Below, piece by piece: positions 8,600 to 17,180 of a stretch of 64,000 bases of DNA. The notes under the pieces are model-generated. The model saw only the letters and a program-made list of their open reading frames with translations. It was not told the DNA's origin and ran no database searches. Position numbers and translations under genes: made by a program. Every line of letters starts with the position of its first letter. Position 1 is the first letter of the stretch. Source of the stretch: Pedobacter alluvionis (GTDB lineage Bacteria > Bacteroidota > Bacteroidia > Sphingobacteriales > Sphingobacteriaceae); contig NZ_RCCK01000012.1 in NCBI RefSeq assembly GCF_003664035.1, positions 558,001 to 622,000 of the forward strand, read 5' to 3'.

Positions 8600-9409
8600 T
8601 TAGATCACAAACAGAATATCATCAATATAATCAGCGACGACCGGGTGCTTCCAATAAACCTTGGTCACCCAGTCTCCTTCTCCGGTATGAGGATCGGTAA
8701 TAGCGTAAAAAGGTTGTGCACAAGCAACTATATTGCTGTTGGTAGATCTGTCAAGAACTTTAGAACTCGAAACCGCATGTTTCTTAATTTCTTCATCATA
8801 ATTAACTTCATCGGGTAAATTTTGAGTCAGATATTGGAAATCAGGAATGTACCAATCAGTACAAGTTGTTTTGTGAGTACTGTAATAAGCAGTATCAATA
8901 CTGCCTATTTCCCAGATATCCTGGTAGAAATTATATCTTAGACCATCCGGGTCTGAATCAGATGGCATAAATAGTGCAATATCAAATATTCTTCCTTCGC
9001 CGGAGCTGTCAATAGGAAAATTCAGATCGAAAATATCGGCAATTTTACCGGTTTGTTTATCCATCACAACGATTTTATACTTTCTGTTATCCTTGCGTTG
9101 GATGGCTTCGTAATCATGAAGTCTTTTGTAATCAAGATTTGTCGTAATATCAATTCTACAATTATCAACCCCGTCAAAATTCCCTGTAAAATCACATTTT
9201 ATCCCAAAATCAAAAGTTGGGTCAAGAGTAAATTCATCTTTGTGGTTGGAATAGAAATCTAGCTCCGCTTTGAGACCGAACCAATCTGTTGGTTTTAGTT
9301 TGTTACGATAATTATCCAACATTTTATAAGCTTCCAAAGTTCCGTCCTTGTTAAAAATGCTGAAAATAATGCGCTTGGCTTTGTTATAGATTTCTGCTGG
9401 ATGTTCCAT
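8600..9409 (-). CDS. Hypothetical protein, unrecognised family
   Basis: 269 residues from the ATG at 9409 (MEHPAEIYNKAKRIIF). The frame extends upstream to 9505, but the extra 32 residues are hydrophobic, unlike the rest, and probably not translated. No signal peptide or membrane segment. The sequence is acidic and rich in aromatic residues and Asp, with motifs such as KPTDWFGLKAELDFY, DFGIKCDFTGNFDG and KVYWKHPVVADY at the C-terminus. I do not recognise a domain. The gene is leftward, against its neighbours (AraC gene and DUF1896 gene), so it is likely an independently acquired cargo gene. An immunity or nutrient-sensing role cannot be argued from sequence. Confidence 0.6.
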   Translation of the reverse strand: MEHPAEIYNKAKRIIFSIFNKDGTLEAYKMLDNYRNKLKPTDWFGLKAELDFYSNHKDEFTLDPTFDFGIKCDFTGNFDGVDNCRIDITTNLDYKRLHDYEAIQRKDNRKYKIVVMDKQTGKIADIFDLNFPIDSSGEGRIFDIALFMPSDSDPDGLRYNFYQDIWEIGSIDTAYYSTHKTTCTDWYIPDFQYLTQNLPDEVNYDEEIKKHAVSSSKVLDRSTNSNIVACAQPFYAITDPHTGEGDWVTKVYWKHPVVADYIDDILFVI

Positions 9410-9558
9410 AGTTCGCAGGTTATAATTTTTGTGGGTATAATATATTAATAATTTTATTACTGTTCGAAAAGGACATTCTAAGCCAAATGGTGCCATTAAA
9501 AGCATTATAATAAAGAGAGTAGTTCTCCAATATATTTTTATCCATCATAAAAAATAAA

Positions 9559-9996
9559 ATGGATAACAAGAGAAAGGACCTTTCCTATTTTGCATTAAGG
9601 CTTAAGGAGTTACTACACATTAGTTTTCCTGAACTAGCAAATGATTTAAAATTTATTGACCAACGCTTAAAGTTGGCCGAGAATACCTACGAGCAAGCTT
9701 TCCTTAACGGTAATCGTATAGATATATGCACAGAAATTGCTGAAAAAGTTCTATTTGAGGATTTACACTTCTCAAAATTTGATTTGGTTTTCAAAGTAGT
9801 CTGTAACGAATTCCATCAGCTTATGGCGGATGAAGAGCTTCGTCCTTTTTCCATAAAAATGCTGACCGTGTGCGAAACTGTTTTCGCACAATATACCTTA
9901 ACCGAAGAGTTTGCCGACAGTCCTGAGTTTGACATCCTTTATACAGAGTTAACGGGCATCATTCAAATCTGGATCGAGGAAAATGGGCTTCAATAA
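9559..9996 (+). CDS. DUF1896-family protein
   Basis: 145 residues matching DUF1896, a small all-helical family found almost only on Bacteroidota conjugative transposons. Conserved stretches: FALRLKELLHISFPELAND, RLKLAENTYEQAFLNG and the hallmark LFEDLHFSKFDLVFKVVCNEF. Its 3' end overlaps the start of the giant helicase-methylase by 14 bp, which implies translational coupling and a shared job. The biochemical role is unknown; a partner or loader for the helicase is a reasonable inference. Confidence 0.85.
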   Translation: MDNKRKDLSYFALRLKELLHISFPELANDLKFIDQRLKLAENTYEQAFLNGNRIDICTEIAEKVLFEDLHFSKFDLVFKVVCNEFHQLMADEELRPFSIKMLTVCETVFAQYTLTEEFADSPEFDILYTELTGIIQIWIEENGLQ

Positions 9997-12900
9997 ACGA
10001 CAGCAGCTTAGATCGAACATTGATGCCCTCCGTATAGTCTTTGAGCTTGAAACAAGTAAACGATCTGCATTAGATGAGGAAAAACGTGCATTAATGCAGT
10101 ATGGAGGGTTTGGTGGACTCAAGTTTATCCTGAATCCTTTTGAAGAGCCTGTTGATATTAATCACTGGAGAAAAACCGACCATGATTTCTACCCTATGGT
10201 CCAAGAGCTGAGGCAGATTTTACTTGATCATTCGGTCGATGAAAAAGAGTACCGAAGGTACGTTGAAAGTATGCGCAGTTCCGTACTAACAGCGTTCTAC
10301 ACTCCTGACAAAATTATTGACGCAATATCGGATACTCTAAGAGCACACGATGTTAAAATCCAAAAATTCCTTGAACCTTCCGCAGGAGTCGGTGCTTTCA
10401 TCCATTCGTTTACCCAACAGGAAGCATTTGCTGTTGCTGCCTATGAAAAAGACCTGCTAACGGGTAAAATACTCAGACAGCTTTATCCTGATGCGGAGGT
10501 AAACATTAGCGAATTTGAAGAAATACCGGCAGAAGTAAATGGCAGTTATGATGTCGTTGCCAGCAATATCCCTTTTGGAGAAACCGCAGTTTTCGACCTT
10601 TCTTACAGCAGAGGAAAGGATGAGTCAAGAAAGCAATCCGCTAAAACGGTTCATAATTATTTCTTTTTAAAGGGGATCGATATGCTGCGTGATGGTGGTT
10701 TGCTTGCTTTTATTTCCTCTCAGGGCGTATTGAACAGCCCAAGTAATGAACCTATAAGGCAAGCCTTAATGAAAGAATGTGATTTGATCTCAGCGATAAG
10801 GTTTCCAAACAATCTCTTTAGTGAAAATGCGGGTACTGATGTTGGCAGTGACTTGATTATTCTTCAAAAGAATACCCATAAAAATAGCCTTACTGCAAGA
10901 GAGGAATTATTCTGCCAAAGCCAGCTGACAGAATACAAAACACCTGGCAATGCTTTGTTTCATGGCAGTGAAAGAATTATTCATACGAGCCGGACATTAG
11001 CGATGGATGGATATGGGAAACCTGCTCTTACTTACTCGCAGTTTGGCGGCGTGGATAGTATCTCTGTGGAACTTCGCAAAATGCTTTCTGAAGATCTTAG
11101 CAGCTATCTGAATGTAGAGCTATACAAACAAGGGCTTCATCAAGACTCTGTTATAGAGCAAATTACTAGTAAAGAAACTACTGCACAGGCAGCTACAACC
11201 TTTATTGAGAAACAGGAAACACAGCATCCGGCAAATACGGTAATAGAAAAAACTGATGAGACTTCTTCAGGTGAAGTACAGTTAAGCCTCTTTGACCTGT
11301 ATGAAAATCAGTTACAGCCTGCTTCTAAAGCTCCCACAAAAAGCGTAAATCCAAAAAAGAAATCAGCCACAAAGAGAAAACCAGCTGGCTATCAGCCCAG
11401 TTTATTCAACCTGCCGGATGCGCAAAGTAACGCTCCTGCTTCCTCAAATGCCCAGAAAATAAAACCAGGTTTAACACAGCAGGAAGCATTCATTGGTGAT
11501 TTATTCTCTGAGAACTACAATGGACAAACTGAAACAGCATCAACGGTTTCGAACAATACCGAGCCGACGGCTTTTACAAGTACTCTTATGGACTGCCATC
11601 GAAATGATTCTCTTGTACTTCAAAACGGTCAGGTCGGTTACCTGAAAAAGTTGAACAAGGATAAATCAGCAGCGGAGTTTCATCCACTGCTCCTGCCTTC
11701 AACGCAGAAAGCAAGGGCCGAGGCTTACCTATCTGTTCGTGATATTTACTCAGAACTTTATAAAAAAGAAGCGGAACAACAAACCGAGCATGAACATGAA
11801 AGACAGATGCTTAATAACCTGTATGATGCTTTTGTCAAAAAATACGGTAATCTCAACAGTGCAGAAAATATCAAGCTAATCAAAACAGATGCTTCCGGAA
11901 AAGAAGTTCCTTATTTAGAGCGAGTATTGGGTGGAGTAGTGCACAAAGCCGACATCTTCCACCGCCCTGTTACCTTCTCGACAACGACACTTACGACCAA
12001 TAATCCCGAAGAAGCCCTGGCTGCTTGTCTTAACCGATATGGAAGTGTCAATCTGGACTTTATGTACCAGATCAGCGAAATGCCGATTGAAGATCTTAAA
12101 ACAGCTTTGAAAGGCAGGATTTTTTACAATCCACTCATTCAGCAGTACGAGATCACTGAAAAATGGGTTTCTGGAAACGTGGTGGAAAAAGCACAACAGA
12201 CTGAAGCTTATTTGGCTGAAAATTCAGGTGACCTTGAAAGCAGAGCCAGTCTTATCGCACTACAGGAAGCAAGACCCAGAAGAATTGAATTTGAAGAACT
12301 GGACTTTAATCTTGGCGAACGCTGGATACCGACAAAGATTTATGAACACTTTGCCTCTCACCTTTTCGAGACCGAAGTACGAATCAATTATACAGAAGCC
12401 AGTGATGATTTTTCGATTGCGTGTGATAAAAAGAATGCGCAGATCACCCAAAAGTATGCGATACAGTCAGAGAGCCGAACATTCGATGGAATTGCTCTGC
12501 TAAAAAATGCATTGGTCAACACCACGCCTAATATCACCAAAAAAGTAGAAATCGGGGGTCAGGAAGTTACCGTTCGTGATATGGAGGCGATCCAAATGGC
12601 CAATAGTAAGATTGATGAAATTCGTACCGCTTTCAGTGAGTGGCTTCACAATCAGAATGACGATTTTAAAAAACGCCTGACCGATTCGTATAACGATACT
12701 TTTAACTGTTTTGTACGTCCCCAATACAATGGGGCTCATCAGGAGTTCCCAGGCCTGGACCGAAAGGCACTCGGAATTGACGACCTCTATGCCAGTCAAA
12801 AAGATGCGGTCTGGATGATCAAACTCAATGGCGGGGCGATCTGTGACCATGAGGTCGGAGCCGGAAAGACATTGATTATGTGTACCGCTGCACAGGAAAT

Positions 12901-15394
12901 GAAGCGTTTGGGAATGGTACATAAACCCATGATCATTGGCCTGAAAGCAAATGTCCATGAAATAGCAGAAACCTACCGTACTGCCTATCCCCATGCCAAA
13001 ATCCTGTATCCGGGGAAAGAGGATTTTACACCACAAAAACGTCTGAAGATTTTCGGCGACATTAAGAATAATGATTGGGACTGCATCATTCTGACCCACG
13101 ATCAGTTTGGAATGATCCCTCAGTCACCGGAACTGCAAAAGGAAATTTTAGAAGCGGAACTGGATAGCGTTGAAAAAAATCTGGATGCACTGGAGGCGCA
13201 AGGTAAAGACATATCGCGGGCGATGCTTAAAGGGGTACTTGTCAGAAAACAAAATCTTGAAGTAAGGTTGAAAACCCTGGAACATGACATTGAAAATCGA
13301 AAAGATGATGTGGTAGATTTTAAAATGATGGGCATTGATCACCTTTTAGTTGATGAAAGCCACCGCTTTAAAAATTTAATGTTCAATACCCGGCACGACC
13401 GTGTGGCAGGATTGGGTAATATGCAGGGAAGCCAAAAAGCGCTTAACCTGCTCTTTGCTATTCGTACCATTCAGGAAAGAACAGGAAAAGATCTCGGTGC
13501 TACATTCCTGTCCGGAACTACCATCAGCAACTCACTGACTGAGCTGTATTTATTATTCAAATACCTCCGTCCCAAAGCCCTGGAAAAACAAGGTATTACC
13601 TGTTTTGATGCATGGGCTGCCATTTATGCAAGGAAAACGACAGATTACGAATTTTCAGTAGCGAATAATATCGTACAGAAAGAACGGTTCCGTTACTTCA
13701 TCAAAGTTCCTGAGCTGGCGCAATTCTATTCGGAGATCACGGATTACCGAACAGCAAAGGACATCGGTATTGACCGTCCTGAAAAAAAAGAAATCCTCTA
13801 TAACATTCCTCCTACTCCTGAGCAGGAGGTTTTCATCAAAAAGCTGATGGAGTTTGCCAAGACAGGTAACGCCCTTTTATTGGGAAGAGAACCGCTCTCC
13901 AAAAGCGAAGAAAAAGCCAAAATGCTGATTGCAACGGATTATGCCAGGAAAATGTCTTTGGATATGCGGATGATCAGCCAAAAATATCAAGATGATCCCG
14001 ATAATAAAGCTTCCCATTGTGCCGCAAATCTTACCAAATACTACAAAAAATATGATGCACAGAAAGGAACGCAGTTCGTTTTCTCTGACCTGGGCACTTA
14101 TAAGCCTGGAGAATGGAATGTGTACTCTGAAATTAAACGTAAGCTCGTGGAAGACCATAATATTCCAGCTCATGAAATTAGGTTCATTCAGGAAGCGAAG
14201 AACGATAAGCAGCGTAAAGATTTTATCAGGTGGATGAATGAAGGAACGATCCGGGTATTGTTTGGATCAACTGAAATGCTTGGAACCGGTGTTAATGCTC
14301 AGAAAAGAGCAGTAGCCATCCACCATCTGGACACGCCGTGGAGACCAAGTGACCTGGCGCAGCGGGATGGCAGGGCGATTAGAAAAGGCAATGAAATAGC
14401 CAAGTTCTTTGCTGAAAACACTGTTGATGTAATTATCTATGCGGTGGAAAAGTCGCTTGACAGCTATAAGTTCAACCTGTTGTACAATAAGCAACTGTTT
14501 ATTGATCAGCTCAAGAATAACAGCCTCGGAAAACGGACTATTGATGAAGGCAGCATGGATGAAAAGTCAGGAATGAATTTTTCTGAATATGTGGCTATCC
14601 TTTCAGGGAATACCGATTTGTTGGAAAAGGCAAAACTGGAAAAGCAGATTGCCGGGTTGGAAAGTGAGCGCCAGGCATATAATCGGTCCAAATTTGTTTC
14701 TAAATTTAAGCTTGAGGAACTTACTGTGTCAATTGAAGCTGCAAAATCCCGGTTGGATCGGATGAATCTGGATTGGAGTAATCTTGAAAAAAGGATCATG
14801 AAAAATAAAGATGGAGTAGTGCTAAATCCGATTAAACTTCACGACGTACCACAAGATGCAGATGTCAAACTAATTGGTAGTAAACTTAACGAAATCGCAA
14901 AGAAAGCAAGGACTTCGGGAGAGTATCAGGAGATCGGAAGCTTATACGGTTTTACCTTACTCGTTAAAACAGAGGTTTCTCAAAAAGAGGAAGCAGATGT
15001 TAAAGTCAATAAGTTTTTTATTACGGGTGAGAATAATATCAAATACACCTACAATAATGGCATCATGGCAACAGAATCCAAGCTGGCAGCGATGAACTTT
15101 CTCAATGCACTCGATAAAATACCGGGCCTGATGAGTGAGCAACAAAAGAAATTGGACGAACTGCAAAAAGATCTTCCCGTTTTACACGATATTGTAGAAG
15201 GCACATGGTCGAAGGAAAATAAACTAACTGATTTAAAAACCGAACTTTCGGCAGTGGATAGAAAAATACAGCTAACTATAATGTCAGACAATGAACAATC
15301 AGCTGAAACGGTCGAAAAAAAATCATCGGTTTCTGATAGTTCGGAAGCAATAGTACGAACAAAAGGCATTCATTTATCCAGAGGTGTGTTATGA
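9983..15394 (+). CDS. Giant DNA methylase-SNF2-type helicase fusion of the conjugative element
   Basis: 1803 residues. N-terminal part (about 30-300) is an N6-adenine methyltransferase-like domain: FLEPSAGVGAFI is the SAM-binding motif, DVVASNIPFGE (about 190-200) stands where the catalytic NPPY/F motif would be, but with Ile replacing the first Pro. A low-complexity linker (about 380-530) follows. The C-terminal half is a superfamily-2 helicase: Walker A HEVGAGKT (about 954-961), Walker B/DEAH equivalent VDESH (about 1122), and C-terminal helicase motifs GTGVNAQKR and QRDGRAIRKGNE (about 1435-1465). Related proteins sit after DUF1896 genes in many Bacteroidota ICEs and may protect or remodel element DNA. 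The altered methylase motif leaves open whether it still methylates. The start overlaps the DUF1896 stop. Confidence 0.9.
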   Translation: MGFNKRQQLRSNIDALRIVFELETSKRSALDEEKRALMQYGGFGGLKFILNPFEEPVDINHWRKTDHDFYPMVQELRQILLDHSVDEKEYRRYVESMRSSVLTAFYTPDKIIDAISDTLRAHDVKIQKFLEPSAGVGAFIHSFTQQEAFAVAAYEKDLLTGKILRQLYPDAEVNISEFEEIPAEVNGSYDVVASNIPFGETAVFDLSYSRGKDESRKQSAKTVHNYFFLKGIDMLRDGGLLAFISSQGVLNSPSNEPIRQALMKECDLISAIRFPNNLFSENAGTDVGSDLIILQKNTHKNSLTAREELFCQSQLTEYKTPGNALFHGSERIIHTSRTLAMDGYGKPALTYSQFGGVDSISVELRKMLSEDLSSYLNVELYKQGLHQDSVIEQITSKETTAQAATTFIEKQETQHPANTVIEKTDETSSGEVQLSLFDLYENQLQPASKAPTKSVNPKKKSATKRKPAGYQPSLFNLPDAQSNAPASSNAQKIKPGLTQQEAFIGDLFSENYNGQTETASTVSNNTEPTAFTSTLMDCHRNDSLVLQNGQVGYLKKLNKDKSAAEFHPLLLPSTQKARAEAYLSVRDIYSELYKKEAEQQTEHEHERQMLNNLYDAFVKKYGNLNSAENIKLIKTDASGKEVPYLERVLGGVVHKADIFHRPVTFSTTTLTTNNPEEALAACLNRYGSVNLDFMYQISEMPIEDLKTALKGRIFYNPLIQQYEITEKWVSGNVVEKAQQTEAYLAENSGDLESRASLIALQEARPRRIEFEELDFNLGERWIPTKIYEHFASHLFETEVRINYTEASDDFSIACDKKNAQITQKYAIQSESRTFDGIALLKNALVNTTPNITKKVEIGGQEVTVRDMEAIQMANSKIDEIRTAFSEWLHNQNDDFKKRLTDSYNDTFNCFVRPQYNGAHQEFPGLDRKALGIDDLYASQKDAVWMIKLNGGAICDHEVGAGKTLIMCTAAQEMKRLGMVHKPMIIGLKANVHEIAETYRTAYPHAKILYPGKEDFTPQKRLKIFGDIKNNDWDCIILTHDQFGMIPQSPELQKEILEAELDSVEKNLDALEAQGKDISRAMLKGVLVRKQNLEVRLKTLEHDIENRKDDVVDFKMMGIDHLLVDESHRFKNLMFNTRHDRVAGLGNMQGSQKALNLLFAIRTIQERTGKDLGATFLSGTTISNSLTELYLLFKYLRPKALEKQGITCFDAWAAIYARKTTDYEFSVANNIVQKERFRYFIKVPELAQFYSEITDYRTAKDIGIDRPEKKEILYNIPPTPEQEVFIKKLMEFAKTGNALLLGREPLSKSEEKAKMLIATDYARKMSLDMRMISQKYQDDPDNKASHCAANLTKYYKKYDAQKGTQFVFSDLGTYKPGEWNVYSEIKRKLVEDHNIPAHEIRFIQEAKNDKQRKDFIRWMNEGTIRVLFGSTEMLGTGVNAQKRAVAIHHLDTPWRPSDLAQRDGRAIRKGNEIAKFFAENTVDVIIYAVEKSLDSYKFNLLYNKQLFIDQLKNNSLGKRTIDEGSMDEKSGMNFSEYVAILSGNTDLLEKAKLEKQIAGLESERQAYNRSKFVSKFKLEELTVSIEAAKSRLDRMNLDWSNLEKRIMKNKDGVVLNPIKLHDVPQDADVKLIGSKLNEIAKKARTSGEYQEIGSLYGFTLLVKTEVSQKEEADVKVNKFFITGENNIKYTYNNGIMATESKLAAMNFLNALDKIPGLMSEQQKKLDELQKDLPVLHDIVEGTWSKENKLTDLKTELSAVDRKIQLTIMSDNEQSAETVEKKSSVSDSSEAIVRTKGIHLSRGVL

Positions 15395-15565
15395 AGGGTA
15401 GTATCTTTTGTTTCAATCAAGTCCACTGCATACTTATTTCCCGCTCATCATCTTTGCTTTTGGATTCATCACAAGTTGGGCAATTGCGGGAACTTGATTT
15501 TTATATAGGCTGCGTTCCCATCGAAAATTATTATATATTTTTTGCTAACTACTAAACTTTAGAAA

Positions 15566-16072
15566 ATGAAAAATATATTGTTAGTCCTTTTGTTATTATC
15601 GCAAACCATTTTTGCACAACATAAAAAGAAAGCGGAGAAAGAACCTCCTTTGTACAAACAAATCGCAGAATATAAAGTTCCTCAAGATCAGTTGTTGAAT
15701 GGGACTTTAAAAGGTTCAAAATGGTATTTCGACCTAAAAAATTTAGAAGCAGAACCTTTTTTATTGGATAAAGACAAAACTAAACCTGATGTTTTATACT
15801 TAGTTGATGCTAAGAACTTTCAGATTAACATCAATCAAAAGAATTGTAAAAGTTCAATAAAAGGCACTTATCAAATCATGAAAATGAATGATGGAAGTAC
15901 AACTGTATACCAGGGGCATCAATCTTTTAAAATTACTTCACCTAATCAAAAATGTACTGCAAAATTAGCTTCATTTTTATCAGGAGCGCTTGATATCTCT
16001 TTTAATGAATCTGGAGAAGTCATGGAGATAAAAGGTCAAACTTTACGCGCCGTATCTGTTCCTGGGTACTAA
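15566..16072 (+). CDS. Small secreted/periplasmic hypothetical protein
   Basis: 168 residues with a clear signal peptide (KNILLVLLLLSQTIFAQ, cleavage after about residue 17). The mature part starts with a basic patch (HKKKAEKE) and then reads like a small beta-rich domain: LNGTLKGSKWYFDLKNL, SIKGTYQIMKM, GALDISFNESGEVMEIKGQ. The pattern resembles META or lipocalin-like domains but no family is assigned. It lies between the helicase-methylase and a WG-repeat lipoprotein on the same strand and is probably cargo acting outside the inner membrane. The 170 bp in front holds no gene. Confidence 0.7.
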   Translation: MKNILLVLLLLSQTIFAQHKKKAEKEPPLYKQIAEYKVPQDQLLNGTLKGSKWYFDLKNLEAEPFLLDKDKTKPDVLYLVDAKNFQININQKNCKSSIKGTYQIMKMNDGSTTVYQGHQSFKITSPNQKCTAKLASFLSGALDISFNESGEVMEIKGQTLRAVSVPGY

Positions 16073-16215
16073 TATTTCCTCTATAAATCATTTCAGTTTA
16101 GAAGATAGGATGTTATCTTCTTTATTTGACGTTTTCTTACTAATTTCCTTTTCAAGCTTGTTAAACTTAAGTCTGTATTTCTTGAAAGATTAAGTTATAT
16201 TTCCATCAGTTTAAA

Positions 16216-17136
16216 ATGCAATTATTTAAAGAAATGAAAAAGTTAATAGTACTTTCACTTATACTAGGTAGTCTTTACAGTTGTTCTCAGGAAAAAGGAA
16301 AAAAATTTGCAGAAGATGCAGATGTTCAGAGTACAGACACTATAATAAACGGCTTGGTCATTAAAAATTACAAAGAAAAGGGACTGTATAAAACATTTAA
16401 AAACGCAGACAATAAATATGGAATATCGGATGCCAAAGGAAATGTTATTGTAGAGGCTACTAACGACGGGCTTGAAAAGCGAAGCGATTTTTATTATATG
16501 TCTCATAATGCGAACAAACCGGATGCCCTTGTTTGGCTGGATATTCAAAACAAAACACTCATCGTTCTTCCGGATTATATAGATCATCATTTAAATATGC
16601 GGGGAAACATTGATGTGGTTGTTGATAAGAACCAAAAAATGGGAGTAATTGCTGAGGGAAAAAAAGTTCTGATACCTTTTCAATATGAGAGTATTGAAAA
16701 AATAGGCGATAAATATTTTGCAAAACAAAGTGGCAAAAGTAGTATAGATGTTTTTGATCAAAATTTAAAAAAAGATATACTCCCTTTCAGCTTGAAAGAT
16801 GCTGTTTTGTTATCAGATAAAGCAAATTTAATTACAGCTACCAATGATAAAGGTAAGGTGGGTATCATCAATTCAGATCTGAAATTATTGGCTCCTTTTG
16901 AGTATTCAAGCATTGTGCCTTATACCTATGATAATCATTATTTTATAATATCTAAAAGAGAGGCAGATGGTAAGCCTTTATTTGGTATTATGGATAATCA
17001 ATTTAAAATTGTTGTTCCTGTGACTTATACTTCTATAGACGAAAGTGATAATGAGGAGAAAAAACTTGAAGTAATCAAAGATAATGTAAGCAAAACAGTA
17101 GATTTCGGGGATTTTATTATTAAAAAGGGTATGTAA
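16216..17136 (+). CDS. WG-repeat lipoprotein
   Basis: 306 residues (or 300 from the ATG at 16234, MKKLIVLSLILGSLYSC, which gives the cleaner signal peptide). The SLYSC site suggests lipidation of the cysteine. The mature protein carries several WG-type repeats, whose core is a K-x-G-I/V-x-D-x-x-x-K-x-V-I-P-x-x-Y-x-x-I pattern: NKYGISDAKGNVIVEA, QKMGVIAEGKKVLIPFQYES, GKVGIINSDLKLLAPFEYSS and PLFGIMDNQFKIVVPVTY. WG repeats form beta-hairpin stacks for binding. Function unknown. It is convergent with mobC; the 44-bp gap holds the palindrome ATATCATGATAT (17151-17162). Confidence 0.78.
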   Translation: MQLFKEMKKLIVLSLILGSLYSCSQEKGKKFAEDADVQSTDTIINGLVIKNYKEKGLYKTFKNADNKYGISDAKGNVIVEATNDGLEKRSDFYYMSHNANKPDALVWLDIQNKTLIVLPDYIDHHLNMRGNIDVVVDKNQKMGVIAEGKKVLIPFQYESIEKIGDKYFAKQSGKSSIDVFDQNLKKDILPFSLKDAVLLSDKANLITATNDKGKVGIINSDLKLLAPFEYSSIVPYTYDNHYFIISKREADGKPLFGIMDNQFKIVVPVTYTSIDESDNEEKKLEVIKDNVSKTVDFGDFIIKKGM

Positions 17137-17180
17137 TCTTAACCATACTCATATCATGATATATGACACCTCCATTTATT

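Noticed and set aside
12500..13099. A 199-codon frame antisense to the helicase gene
   Set aside because: It lies wholly inside the conserved helicase coding region on the opposite strand; composition is that of a codon shadow.
17151..17162. Palindrome ATATCATGATAT between the WG-repeat gene and mobC
   Set aside because: Short and AT-rich; no T-run, and no evidence of a site or terminator beyond its convergent position.
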